DNA from: JAVEVF01 sp034005175
GTDB taxonomy: Bacteria > Actinomycetota > Coriobacteriia > Anaerosomatales > SLCP01
NCBI GenBank assembly: GCA_034005175.1
Contig: JAVEVF010000055.1
Location: 1-11,845 of the forward strand
Length of the DNA: 11,845 bases
Direction of reading: 5' to 3'
In this document: positions 1 to 11,845 of the stretch, in pieces
How positions within the stretch are numbered: the first letter of the stretch is position 1
How the letters are laid out: each line of letters opens with the position of its first letter
Program-made: the position numbers and the translations under genes
The notes under the pieces: generated by a model
What the model saw: only the letters and a program-made list of their open reading frames with translations
The model's database searches: none
Told to the model about the DNA's origin: nothing

Positions 1-1533
1 CACGTGGCCGTACTGACCGCGCCCACCGGTCTGGCGCACGAACTTGACATCCACGCCGTCAACACGCTTGCCGGCGGTCTCCCTGTAGGCGACCTGCGGC
101 TTGCCCACGGACGCCTCGACCTTGAACTCGCGTAGCAGTCGGTCGACGATGACCTCAAGATGAAGCTCGCCCATTCCGGCGATGATGGTCTGACCCGTCT
201 CGCTATCGGTGCGCACGCGGAAGGTCGGGTCCTCCTCGGACAGCTTGGCCAGTGAAGCGCCGAGCTTCTCCTGCTCGTCTTTCGTCTTGGGCTCGATCGC
301 GATGTCGATGACAGGATCCGGGAATACCATCGACTCCAGCAACACAGGCGAGCTCTCGACGCACAACGTGTCGCCCGTCGTGGTGTTCTTCAGACCGACG
401 GCGGCGACGATGTCGCCTGCCGATGCGCACTGGACATCCTCGCGGTTGTTAGCATGCATCTCAAGTAAGCGGCCGACGCGCTCCTTGTGGCCCTTCGTGG
501 AGTTGAGCACGTATGAGCCAGCATCCATGGAGCCCGAGTACACGCGGAAGAACGTGAGCTTGCCGACGTACGGGTCGGTCATCACCTTGAACGCAAGGGC
601 GGCAAAGGGGGCCTTCGGGTCAGCGGGGCGCTCGATCTCCTCGCCTGACTTCACGTCATGCCCCTTGATGGCGGGGATGTCGAGTGGGGACGGGAGATAG
701 TCGAGAATAGCGTCGAGAAGCGGCTGAACGCCCTTGTTCTTGAATGATGCGCCACACACGACAGGCGTGATGGCGGTGTCGATGCATGCCTTGCGCAAGG
801 CTGCCTTGATCTCCGGGACGGAGAGCTCTTCCTCGGCGAGGTACTTCTCCAAGAGCTCGTCGTCGTACTCGGCAGCCGCCTCTACTAGCTCGGCGCGATA
901 CATCTCAGCGTCGTCAGCGTACTCGGCAGGAATCTCTTCCACCGTGGGGTTGATGCCTTTGTCGTCCTCATTGAAGTGGATCGCATGCATCTCAACGAGG
1001 TCGATGATGCCGTGGAAGCGATCCTCAGCACCCATCGGGATCTGCAGGAGGACCGGGCGGGTGTTGAGGCGGTCCTTCATCATCTGCACGACGTTGAAGA
1101 AGTCCGCGCCCGTGCGGTCCATCTTGTTGATGTACGCCATGCGAGGCACCTTGTATGTGTCGGCCTGGCGCCACACCGTCTCGGACTGAGGCTCTACGCC
1201 GCCAACCGCACAGAACACCGCGCACGCGCCGTCAAGCACACGTAGCGAACGTTCTACCTCTACAGTGAAGTCCACGTGTCCGGGCGTATCGATAATCTGG
1301 ATTCGATGGTCCTTCCAGAAGCACGTCGTCGCTGCGGATGTGATGGTGATGCCACGTTCTTGCTCCTGGGCCATCCAGTCCATGGTGGCGGCGCCGTCGT
1401 GAACCTCGCCGAGCTTGTGCGATTTCCCGGTGTAGAACAGGATGCGCTCGGTCGTCGTGGTCTTGCCGGCATCGATATGAGCCATGATCCCGATGTTGCG
1501 GGTCTTGGCGAGTGGGTACGTTTTGGGCGCCAT
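1..1533 (-). CDS. fusA: Translation elongation factor G (EF-G), N-terminal 511 residues; gene runs off the left edge
   Basis: EF-G is the ribosomal GTPase that drives translocation of tRNA and mRNA after peptide transfer. I translated this frame directly from the minus strand: it is open from ATG at 1533 to base 1 with no stop, giving 511 codons of a family normally near 700. The G domain is complete: G1 AHIDAGKT (residues 18-25), switch RGITI (about 60-64), DTPGH (82-86), NKMD (136-139) and GASF (261-264). Domain II follows from about residue 310, and domains III/IV begin with MGELHLEV and the QTGGRGQYGHV strand at the cut. The missing part is the rest of domain IV and domain V. The ATG sits 11 nt after a GAGGA-type ribosome binding site (1545-1549). 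It lies 46 nt after rpsG, so it is the third gene of the str operon. The sequence reads as canonical EF-G rather than an EF-G2 or TetM-type paralogue. tuf would be expected next, outside the window. Confidence 0.98.
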   Translation of the reverse strand, partial: MAPKTYPLAKTRNIGIMAHIDAGKTTTTERILFYTGKSHKLGEVHDGAATMDWMAQEQERGITITSAATTCFWKDHRIQIIDTPGHVDFTVEVERSLRVLDGACAVFCAVGGVEPQSETVWRQADTYKVPRMAYINKMDRTGADFFNVVQMMKDRLNTRPVLLQIPMGAEDRFHGIIDLVEMHAIHFNEDDKGINPTVEEIPAEYADDAEMYRAELVEAAAEYDDELLEKYLAEEELSVPEIKAALRKACIDTAITPVVCGASFKNKGVQPLLDAILDYLPSPLDIPAIKGHDVKSGEEIERPADPKAPFAALAFKVMTDPYVGKLTFFRVYSGSMDAGSYVLNSTKGHKERVGRLLEMHANNREDVQCASAGDIVAAVGLKNTTTGDTLCVESSPVLLESMVFPDPVIDIAIEPKTKDEQEKLGASLAKLSEEDPTFRVRTDSETGQTIIAGMGELHLEVIVDRLLREFKVEASVGKPQVAYRETAGKRVDGVDVKFVRQTGGRGQYGHV

Positions 1534-1579
1534 AGAGAGGTTCGTCCTCACATCTCTCAGTTTCGGTCAGACAGAGAAG

Positions 1580-2050
1580 CTACCAGCGATAGTGGCTGAA
1601 CGCGCGGTTGGACTCGGCCATCTTGAACAAGTCCTCACGCTTCTTGACCGAGGCTCCGGTGCCATTAGCGGCATCCATGATCTCGGAGGCAAGACGCTCG
1701 GACATGGTCTTCTCGCGGCGTCCCCGTGAGTAGCCCACGATCCAACGGATGGCGAGCGTTGTCGCACGGCGGGAGTTCACCTCGGCAGGCACCTGATAGG
1801 TGGCGCCACCCACACGCTTGGGGCGCACCTCCAGCGTCGGTCGCACGTTGTCCATCGCCTTCTTGAATGTGGCGAGCGGATCACCGCCGGTCTTCTGCTC
1901 GACGATACCGAATGCATCGTAGACGATTCGCTCGGCGGTCGATCTCTTGCCGTCCCACAGGATCTTGTTGATCAACTGCGTGACGAGCCGGTTGTTGTAC
2001 ACGGCGTCGGGCTCAATCTCACGACGGGTTGCTGCAGCGCGCCTGGGCAT
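1580..2050 (-). CDS. rpsG: 30S ribosomal protein S7
   Basis: S7 is a primary 16S rRNA binder that nucleates assembly of the 30S head and lies near the E site. The protein is 156 residues, the usual length. It starts MPRRAAATRREIEPD and contains the conserved VTQLINKILWDGKRSTAE, GGATYQVP and RRATTLAIRW segments, ending SHYRW before TAG. The open frame continues 9 codons further upstream (to 2077), but the ATG at 2048-2050 is preferred. It is preceded by a strong GGAGGAG (2058-2064) at 7 nt, and family members begin with this MPRR-type N-terminus. It lies 71 nt downstream of rpsL, with a hairpin in the spacer, and 46 nt upstream of fusA. In E. coli S7 is the translational repressor of this operon and binds the rpsL-rpsG spacer; whether that holds here is inference. 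Confidence 0.98.
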   Translation of the reverse strand: MPRRAAATRREIEPDAVYNNRLVTQLINKILWDGKRSTAERIVYDAFGIVEQKTGGDPLATFKKAMDNVRPTLEVRPKRVGGATYQVPAEVNSRRATTLAIRWIVGYSRGRREKTMSERLASEIMDAANGTGASVKKREDLFKMAESNRAFSHYRW

Positions 2051-2082
2051 GCTCGGTCTCCTCCGGTCTTCGTTCACTCAAA

Positions 2083-2107
2083 GGCTCGCTGCACGACGCA
2101 GCGAGCC
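2083..2107 (-). promoter_or_regulatory. Perfect 10-bp hairpin in the rpsL-rpsG spacer
   Basis: On the transcribed strand GGCTCGCTGC pairs perfectly with GCAGCGAGCC around a 5-nt loop (GTCGT), followed by TTTGAG. It begins 14 nt after the rpsL stop codon and ends 19 nt before the rpsG ribosome binding site. A GC-rich stem with a short T run could be a partial intra-operon terminator, an mRNA-processing or stability element, or part of an S7 autoregulatory site like that of E. coli. The pairing is seen directly; the function is inferred. Confidence 0.75.
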
Positions 2108-2121
2108 CACCTCAGTCGGAC

Positions 2122-2493
2122 TTATGCGTTCTTCTTCACACCGTAGCGGGAGCGAGCCTGGTTGCGGTTGCTCACGCCAGCGCAGTCCAAAGCCGCGCGG
2201 ATGACCTTATAGCGGACACCCGGCAGGTCCTTGACTCGGCCTCCGCGCACGAGCACGATAGAGTGTTCTTGCAGGTTATGACCGATGCCGGGAATGTAGG
2301 CAGTCACTTCCATGCCGTGCACGAGGCGGACACGCGCGACCTTGCGGAGCGCCGAGTTCGGCTTCTTCGGGGTGGTGGTGTACACACGCGTGCACACGCC
2401 GCGCTTCTGGGGGCTTCCCTTCAGCGCAGGAGTGGCGCTCTTCGTGGCCTTCGCCGTACGGCCCTTGCGAACCAGTTGGTTGATCGTGGGCAA
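2122..2493 (-). CDS. rpsL: 30S ribosomal protein S12 (TTG start)
   Basis: S12 sits at the decoding centre of the 30S subunit and controls tRNA selection accuracy. The protein is 123 residues, standard for the family, and matches throughout: MPTINQLVRKGR, the TTTPKKPNSALRK decoding loop, YIPGIGHNLQEHS and the VKDLPGVRYK loop, ending in TAA. Lys43 and Lys88, the classic streptomycin-resistance and dependence positions, are wild type. Asp89, equivalent to the residue methylthiolated by RimO in other bacteria, is present. The start codon is TTG (2491-2493), fixed by GAGGAG at 2500-2505 with a 6-nt spacer and by the invariant PTINQL N-terminus; no in-frame ATG or GTG lies nearby. It is the first gene of the str operon and has its own promoter-like site about 90 nt upstream. 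Confidence 0.98.
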   Translation of the reverse strand: MPTINQLVRKGRTAKATKSATPALKGSPQKRGVCTRVYTTTPKKPNSALRKVARVRLVHGMEVTAYIPGIGHNLQEHSIVLVRGGRVKDLPGVRYKVIRAALDCAGVSNRNQARSRYGVKKNA

Positions 2494-2582
2494 CGTGCTC
2501 TCCTCTTTCTCAGATCAATGATGTCGTCCGTGACACGGTGACTAGCATGGCTATACCACCGCGCATGAAGTCGCAGGGTGGC

Positions 2583-2611
2583 ACTCTATCAATCCCGCCG
2601 CTGCATGTCAA
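2583..2611 (-). promoter_or_regulatory. Predicted sigma70/SigA-type promoter of the rpsL-rpsG-fusA operon
   Basis: Reading the minus strand, a consensus -35 box TTGACA (2606-2611) is followed after exactly 17 nt by TAGAGT (2583-2588). TAGAGT matches the TANNNT pattern common in high-GC actinobacterial housekeeping promoters. The predicted transcription start is near 2576, giving an untranslated leader of roughly 80 nt before rpsL. The promoter lies between the rpoC-distal hairpin (2674-2703) and the gene, as expected for an independent operon. Confidence 0.75.
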
Positions 2612-2673
2612 ATGCCACGCAGCCGGGCGTATCTACCCCAATCTCCCGTGACATCCCACTTTGCTTCCACACA

Positions 2674-2703
2674 CGATGGGGCGCCCTTTCGGGCGCCCCA
2701 TCG
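2674..2703 (-). terminator. Strong hairpin after rpoC, probable terminator without a U tract
   Basis: CGATGGGGCGCCC pairs with GGGCGCCCCATCG: 13 perfect base pairs closed by a 4-nt loop that reads GAAA (a GNRA tetraloop) in the rpoC transcript. It begins 21 nt beyond the rpoC stop. The following bases (TGTGTGGAAGC) contain no run of T, so this is a GC-stem terminator of the kind often seen in high-GC bacteria, or a 3'-end stabiliser. Its symmetry would also let it act on plus-strand transcripts, but no plus-strand gene is present. Confidence 0.75.
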
Positions 2704-2724
2704 GCAACAACTATCGAACGCTGA

Positions 2725-6993
<4,269 letters not shown>

Positions 6994-6996
6994 GGT

Positions 6997-10482
<3,486 letters not shown>

Positions 10483-10535
10483 CAGGCGATTCCTCCTTCA
10501 GATGTAGAGGCGGGGTAGCGTAATCGCAAAGAATC

Positions 10536-10564
10536 AGGATACCTAGAAAACTGTCTGAGGTCAA
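10536..10564 (-). promoter_or_regulatory. Predicted housekeeping promoter of rpoBC
   Basis: On the minus strand TTGACC (10559-10564) and TATCCT (10536-10541) are separated by exactly 17 nt. The surrounding 60 bases are clearly more AT-rich than the flanking coding DNA. The predicted start near 10529 gives an untranslated leader of about 45-50 nt containing the strong rpoB ribosome binding site. The promoter lies downstream of the two rplL-distal hairpins, consistent with independent expression of rpoBC. Confidence 0.7.
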
Positions 10565-10596
10565 TCCTTGAAAACTTCGCGATATGGTGCGGAAGA

Positions 10597-10621
10597 CCGG
10601 GCCGCACCCGAGCGGTCCCGG
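10597..10621 (-). terminator. Second rplL-rpoB hairpin (attenuator or processing site)
   Basis: In the transcript CCGGGACCGC pairs with GCGGCCCGG around a 6-nt loop: nine base pairs with one bulged A. No U tract follows (TCTTCCGCACC). Together with the hairpin at 10635-10658 it forms a tandem structure that probably lowers read-through from rplL into rpoB or directs RNA cleavage. The position is like the E. coli attenuator and RNase III region, but sequence homology is not claimed. Confidence 0.55.
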
Positions 10622-10634
10622 CCCTCCGCCGCCC

Positions 10635-10658
10635 GGGTCGGCAAACTGGCGCCGACCC
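10635..10658 (-). terminator. First rplL-rpoB hairpin (attenuator or terminator)
   Basis: GGGTCGGC pairs with GCCGACCC (eight perfect pairs, 8-nt loop). It begins 18 nt after the rplL stop codon. It lacks a T run, so it is best described as a partial terminator or mRNA 3'-end stabiliser for the abundant rplJL message. Confidence 0.6.
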
Positions 10659-10676
10659 TGACTGTCACTGTGCGAG

Positions 10677-11063
10677 CTACTTGAGCTCGACGGCTGCGCC
10701 GGCCTCTTCCAGCTTGGTCTTGGCTTCCTCGGCCCGGTCCTTGTTGGCACCTTCCAACACAGGCTTGGGCGCACCGTCGACCAGGTCCTTTGCTTCCTTC
10801 AGGCCGAGCGAGGTGAGCTCGCGAACGACCTTGATGACCTGGATCTTCTTGTCGCCAGCGCCTAGGAGCACGACGTCGAAGGAGTCCTTCTCCTCCTCGG
10901 CCGCACCCTCGCCACCGCCAGCGCCAGGCGCTGCGGCAGCCACGGCAACCGGAGCGGCGGCGGAAACACCGAAGACCTCTTCGAGTTCCTTGACAAGCTC
11001 GGCGAGCTCGAGCGCGGGAGCCTGCTTGATGTACTCCAATACCTCGTCTTTGCTGATAGCCAT
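10677..11063 (-). CDS. rplL: 50S ribosomal protein L7/L12
   Basis: L7/L12 forms the dimers of the ribosomal stalk that recruit and activate EF-G, EF-Tu and initiation factors. The protein is 128 residues. The N-terminal dimerisation and L10-binding helices occupy about 1-33 (MAISKDEVLEYIKQAP ...). A flexible Ala/Gly hinge follows at about 34-58, then the globular factor-binding domain with KIQVIKVVRELTSLGLKEAK and LVDGAPKPV, ending in VELK and TAG. The frame is open 16 codons further upstream (to 11111), but the ATG at 11061-11063 matches the family N-terminus and has GAAGGAGA 10 nt before it. It follows rplJ by 78 nt. Because L12 is made in several copies per L10, stronger translation than rplJ is expected. 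Confidence 0.98.
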   Translation of the reverse strand: MAISKDEVLEYIKQAPALELAELVKELEEVFGVSAAAPVAVAAAAPGAGGGEGAAEEEKDSFDVVLLGAGDKKIQVIKVVRELTSLGLKEAKDLVDGAPKPVLEGANKDRAEEAKTKLEEAGAAVELK

Positions 11064-11091
11064 CTCTTTCGTTCTCCTTCTCAGGTCTGCA

Positions 11092-11107
11092 CCGGACCGG
11101 TGTCCGG
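11092..11107 (-). promoter_or_regulatory. Small hairpin in the rplJ-rplL spacer
   Basis: CCGGAC pairs with GTCCGG around a 4-nt loop, 12 nt upstream of the rplL ribosome binding site. An overlapping odd palindrome (CACCGG-A-CCGGTG, 11090-11102) is an alternative fold. It may affect rplL translation or stability; there is no T run and no promoter motif in the spacer. Confidence 0.4.
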
Positions 11108-11141
11108 CCACATATCGGATCCTTCTTGCACACTGTAGCCG

Positions 11142-11669
11142 CTAGGCTGCAGCCGCCTCCTTCTGGCGCGCGATCGCATCGATTGCGCGCGCGAGCGCGC
11201 CCACGGGCGCAATGAGGATACGCACCGTCTGCGTCATTGGATTCATCATCGTGCCGAGAAGCTTGGCGATGAGCTCTTCGCGCGACGGCAGCGCGGCGAT
11301 CGCCTTGACGGCGGCAGCGTCGATGAGCGCGTTTTGCACGAACCCACCCTTGACCTCAAGAGCCTTGTGCTCCTTGGCAAAGCCCATGATGGCTTTGGCA
11401 GGGGCGACCGGGTCCTCGCCCGCGAAGATGAAAGCGGTGGGCCCGATGAGGAACTCGTCCATGCTCGGCAAGGCCAACTCGCGCACGGCGATCTCGGTGA
11501 GCGTGTTCTTATACACCTTCACCTCGCCGCCAGACTCACGTACCTTCGCGCGCAGCTCCTGCATCTCACGGACGGACAGGCCGCGGTAGTCGGCCATGAT
11601 CACACCCACGCTATCCGTGAGCTTATCCTTGATCTCTGCGACCTTATCTGACTTCGCATTTGTCGGCAT
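11142..11669 (-). CDS. rplJ: 50S ribosomal protein L10
   Basis: L10 anchors the L7/L12 dimers to the 50S stalk base, and the L10-L12 complex represses its own operon in well-studied bacteria. The protein is 175 residues. The N-terminal rRNA-binding domain includes VIMADYRGLSVREMQELR and VKVYKNTLTEIAV (about 21-70). A C-terminal helical spine (MNPMTQTVRILIAPVGALARAIDAIARQKE) binds L12 dimers. The open frame extends 27 codons upstream to 11750, but the ATG at 11667-11669 is chosen. AAAGGAGGG (11676-11684) lies 6 nt before it, MPTNAKSDKV is a normal N-terminus, and the upstream codons fall inside a structured leader. The stop is TAG. rplL follows after 78 nt. Confidence 0.97.
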   Translation of the reverse strand: MPTNAKSDKVAEIKDKLTDSVGVIMADYRGLSVREMQELRAKVRESGGEVKVYKNTLTEIAVRELALPSMDEFLIGPTAFIFAGEDPVAPAKAIMGFAKEHKALEVKGGFVQNALIDAAAVKAIAALPSREELIAKLLGTMMNPMTQTVRILIAPVGALARAIDAIARQKEAAAA

Positions 11670-11694
11670 GTGCTTCCCTCCTTTCCTCCAGCAC

Positions 11695-11736
11695 GGCTCG
11701 AGCGCTCGGTGGGACTCATATCCCATTGCGCGAGCC
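11695..11736 (-). promoter_or_regulatory. Nested hairpin upstream of the rplJ ribosome binding site
   Basis: An outer 6-bp stem (GGCTCG, 11731-11736, with CGAGCC, 11695-11700) encloses an inner 5-bp stem TGGGA/TCCCA (11721-11725 with 11710-11714, loop TATGAG). It ends 10 nt before the AAAGGAGGG ribosome binding site. It could keep the site accessible or influence rplJ translation; no protein ligand can be assigned from sequence. Confidence 0.45.
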
Positions 11737-11758
11737 ACGCGGCGATGCATCTCACACC

Positions 11759-11800
11759 AGATACAAACGTGGCCCCCACCGACTGACGGCGGAGGCCACG
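11759..11800 (-). terminator. Attenuator terminator in the rplJ leader
   Basis: In the transcript CGTGGCCTCCGCC pairs with GGTGGGGGCCACG: 13 pairs, 11 Watson-Crick and two G-U, around a 7-nt loop GTCAGTC. It is followed at once by TTTGTATCT. Stem length, GC content and the U-rich tail make this the most terminator-like structure in the window. It lies about 90 nt upstream of rplJ, so it must act as a conditional terminator. Confidence 0.7.
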
Positions 11801-11819
11801 AGCGGTTCTCGCTCGGTGG
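11776..11819 (-). promoter_or_regulatory. Candidate antiterminator pairing in the rplJ leader
   Basis: CCACCGA (11813-11819, upstream in the transcript) is fully complementary to TCGGTGG (11776-11782). The latter includes most of the inner 3' arm of the terminator hairpin. The two pairings cannot form together, so this is a candidate antiterminator. The intervening bases can form a short GCG/CGC hairpin. Confidence 0.55.
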
Positions 11820-11845
11820 TCAGGAACCCTGCGACTAGATCGGAA

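Larger units (their letters stand above)
11670..11845 (-). promoter_or_regulatory. rplJ untranslated leader, probable L10 leader regulatory RNA
   Basis: The 176 nt before rplJ contain no credible gene but are dense in inverted repeats: CAGG-GTT-CCTG at the window edge, a 6-bp hairpin CGAGCG/CGCTCG (11799-11815), a terminator-like hairpin (11768-11800) and a nested hairpin (11695-11736). The edge sequence GCAGGGTTCCTGACCACCGAG partly resembles the GCAGG...CCTGCCGAGG core I remember from the L10 leader family. No -35/-10 pair is seen, so the promoter is probably beyond the right edge, toward rplA. Confidence 0.6.

Noticed and set aside
209..1189. Two plus-strand frames over the left end
   Set aside because: The minus strand here translates as intact EF-G with all GTPase motifs, so these are shadows of fusA.
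2051..2077. N-terminal extension of S7 by 9 residues
   Set aside because: The added codons include the GGAGGAG ribosome binding site, and S7 proteins begin at MPRR.
2529..2539. Inverted repeat CCGTG-CACGG in the rpsL leader as a hairpin or operator
   Set aside because: The arms leave almost no loop and the repeat is too short to separate from chance in GC-rich DNA; a larger imperfect fold with the upstream GGTGG is also weak.
11064..11111. N-terminal extension of L7/L12 by 16 residues
   Set aside because: MAISKDEVLEYI is the family N-terminus and has its own ribosome binding site; the extension overlaps a hairpin in the spacer.
11670..11750. N-terminal extension of L10 by 27 residues
   Set aside because: The extension falls in the structured leader, does not resemble L10, and the internal ATG at 11669 has a near-ideal ribosome binding site.

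Overview
The window is a GC-rich stretch of bacterial core chromosome. All seven genes lie on the minus strand, so they are read from the right end to the left: rplJ (L10), rplL (L7/L12), rpoB, rpoC, rpsL (S12), rpsG (S7) and the first 511 codons of fusA (EF-G), which runs off the left edge. This is the end of the classic rplKAJL-rpoBC cluster joined to the start of the str operon. No mobile element, CRISPR array, tRNA, rRNA or plus-strand gene is supported. No stretch longer than about 300 bases lacks a gene.

The organism is most likely a deep-branching actinobacterium, and a Coriobacteriia-like lineage is my best guess. RpoC carries the roughly 100-residue charged coiled-coil insert after its N-terminal zinc region that is typical of Actinobacteria, and much of RpoB and RpoC reads close to the actinobacterial sequences I remember. 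Around the trigger loop, however, RpoC reads more like Firmicutes. Start codons are mixed: rpoB uses GTG, rpoC and rpsL use TTG. The promoter-like sites fit a housekeeping sigma factor.

Layout from the right, in the direction of transcription. (1) 11670-11845 is the rplJ leader. It contains a strong terminator-like hairpin with a U-rich tail and an upstream sequence able to pair with that hairpin's 3' arm. This is attenuator architecture, as expected where L10/L12 control their own synthesis. (2) rplJ and rplL encode the ribosomal stalk. (3) The 194-nt rplL-rpoB gap holds two stable hairpins, then a promoter-like TTGACC-17-TATCCT, then a strong ribosome binding site. Polymerase genes can therefore be expressed separately from the stalk genes. 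(4) rpoB and rpoC are 3 nt apart and probably translationally coupled. (5) A 13-bp hairpin capped by GAAA follows rpoC, and a TTGACA-17-TAGAGT promoter starts the str operon. (6) rpsL, a 71-nt spacer with a perfect 10-bp hairpin, rpsG and fusA follow.

The gene set is ordinary, but three features stand out. The RpoC C-terminus is extended by about 160 residues: an acidic linker, then a helix-hairpin-helix domain that aligns without gaps to the RNA polymerase alpha-subunit C-terminal domain and keeps several of its DNA-contact residues. The rplJ leader has a readable terminator/antiterminator pair. RpoB also ends in an acidic tail that adds to the unusual charge of the beta/beta' C-termini. RpoB and S12 have the wild-type residues at the classic rifampicin and streptomycin resistance positions.
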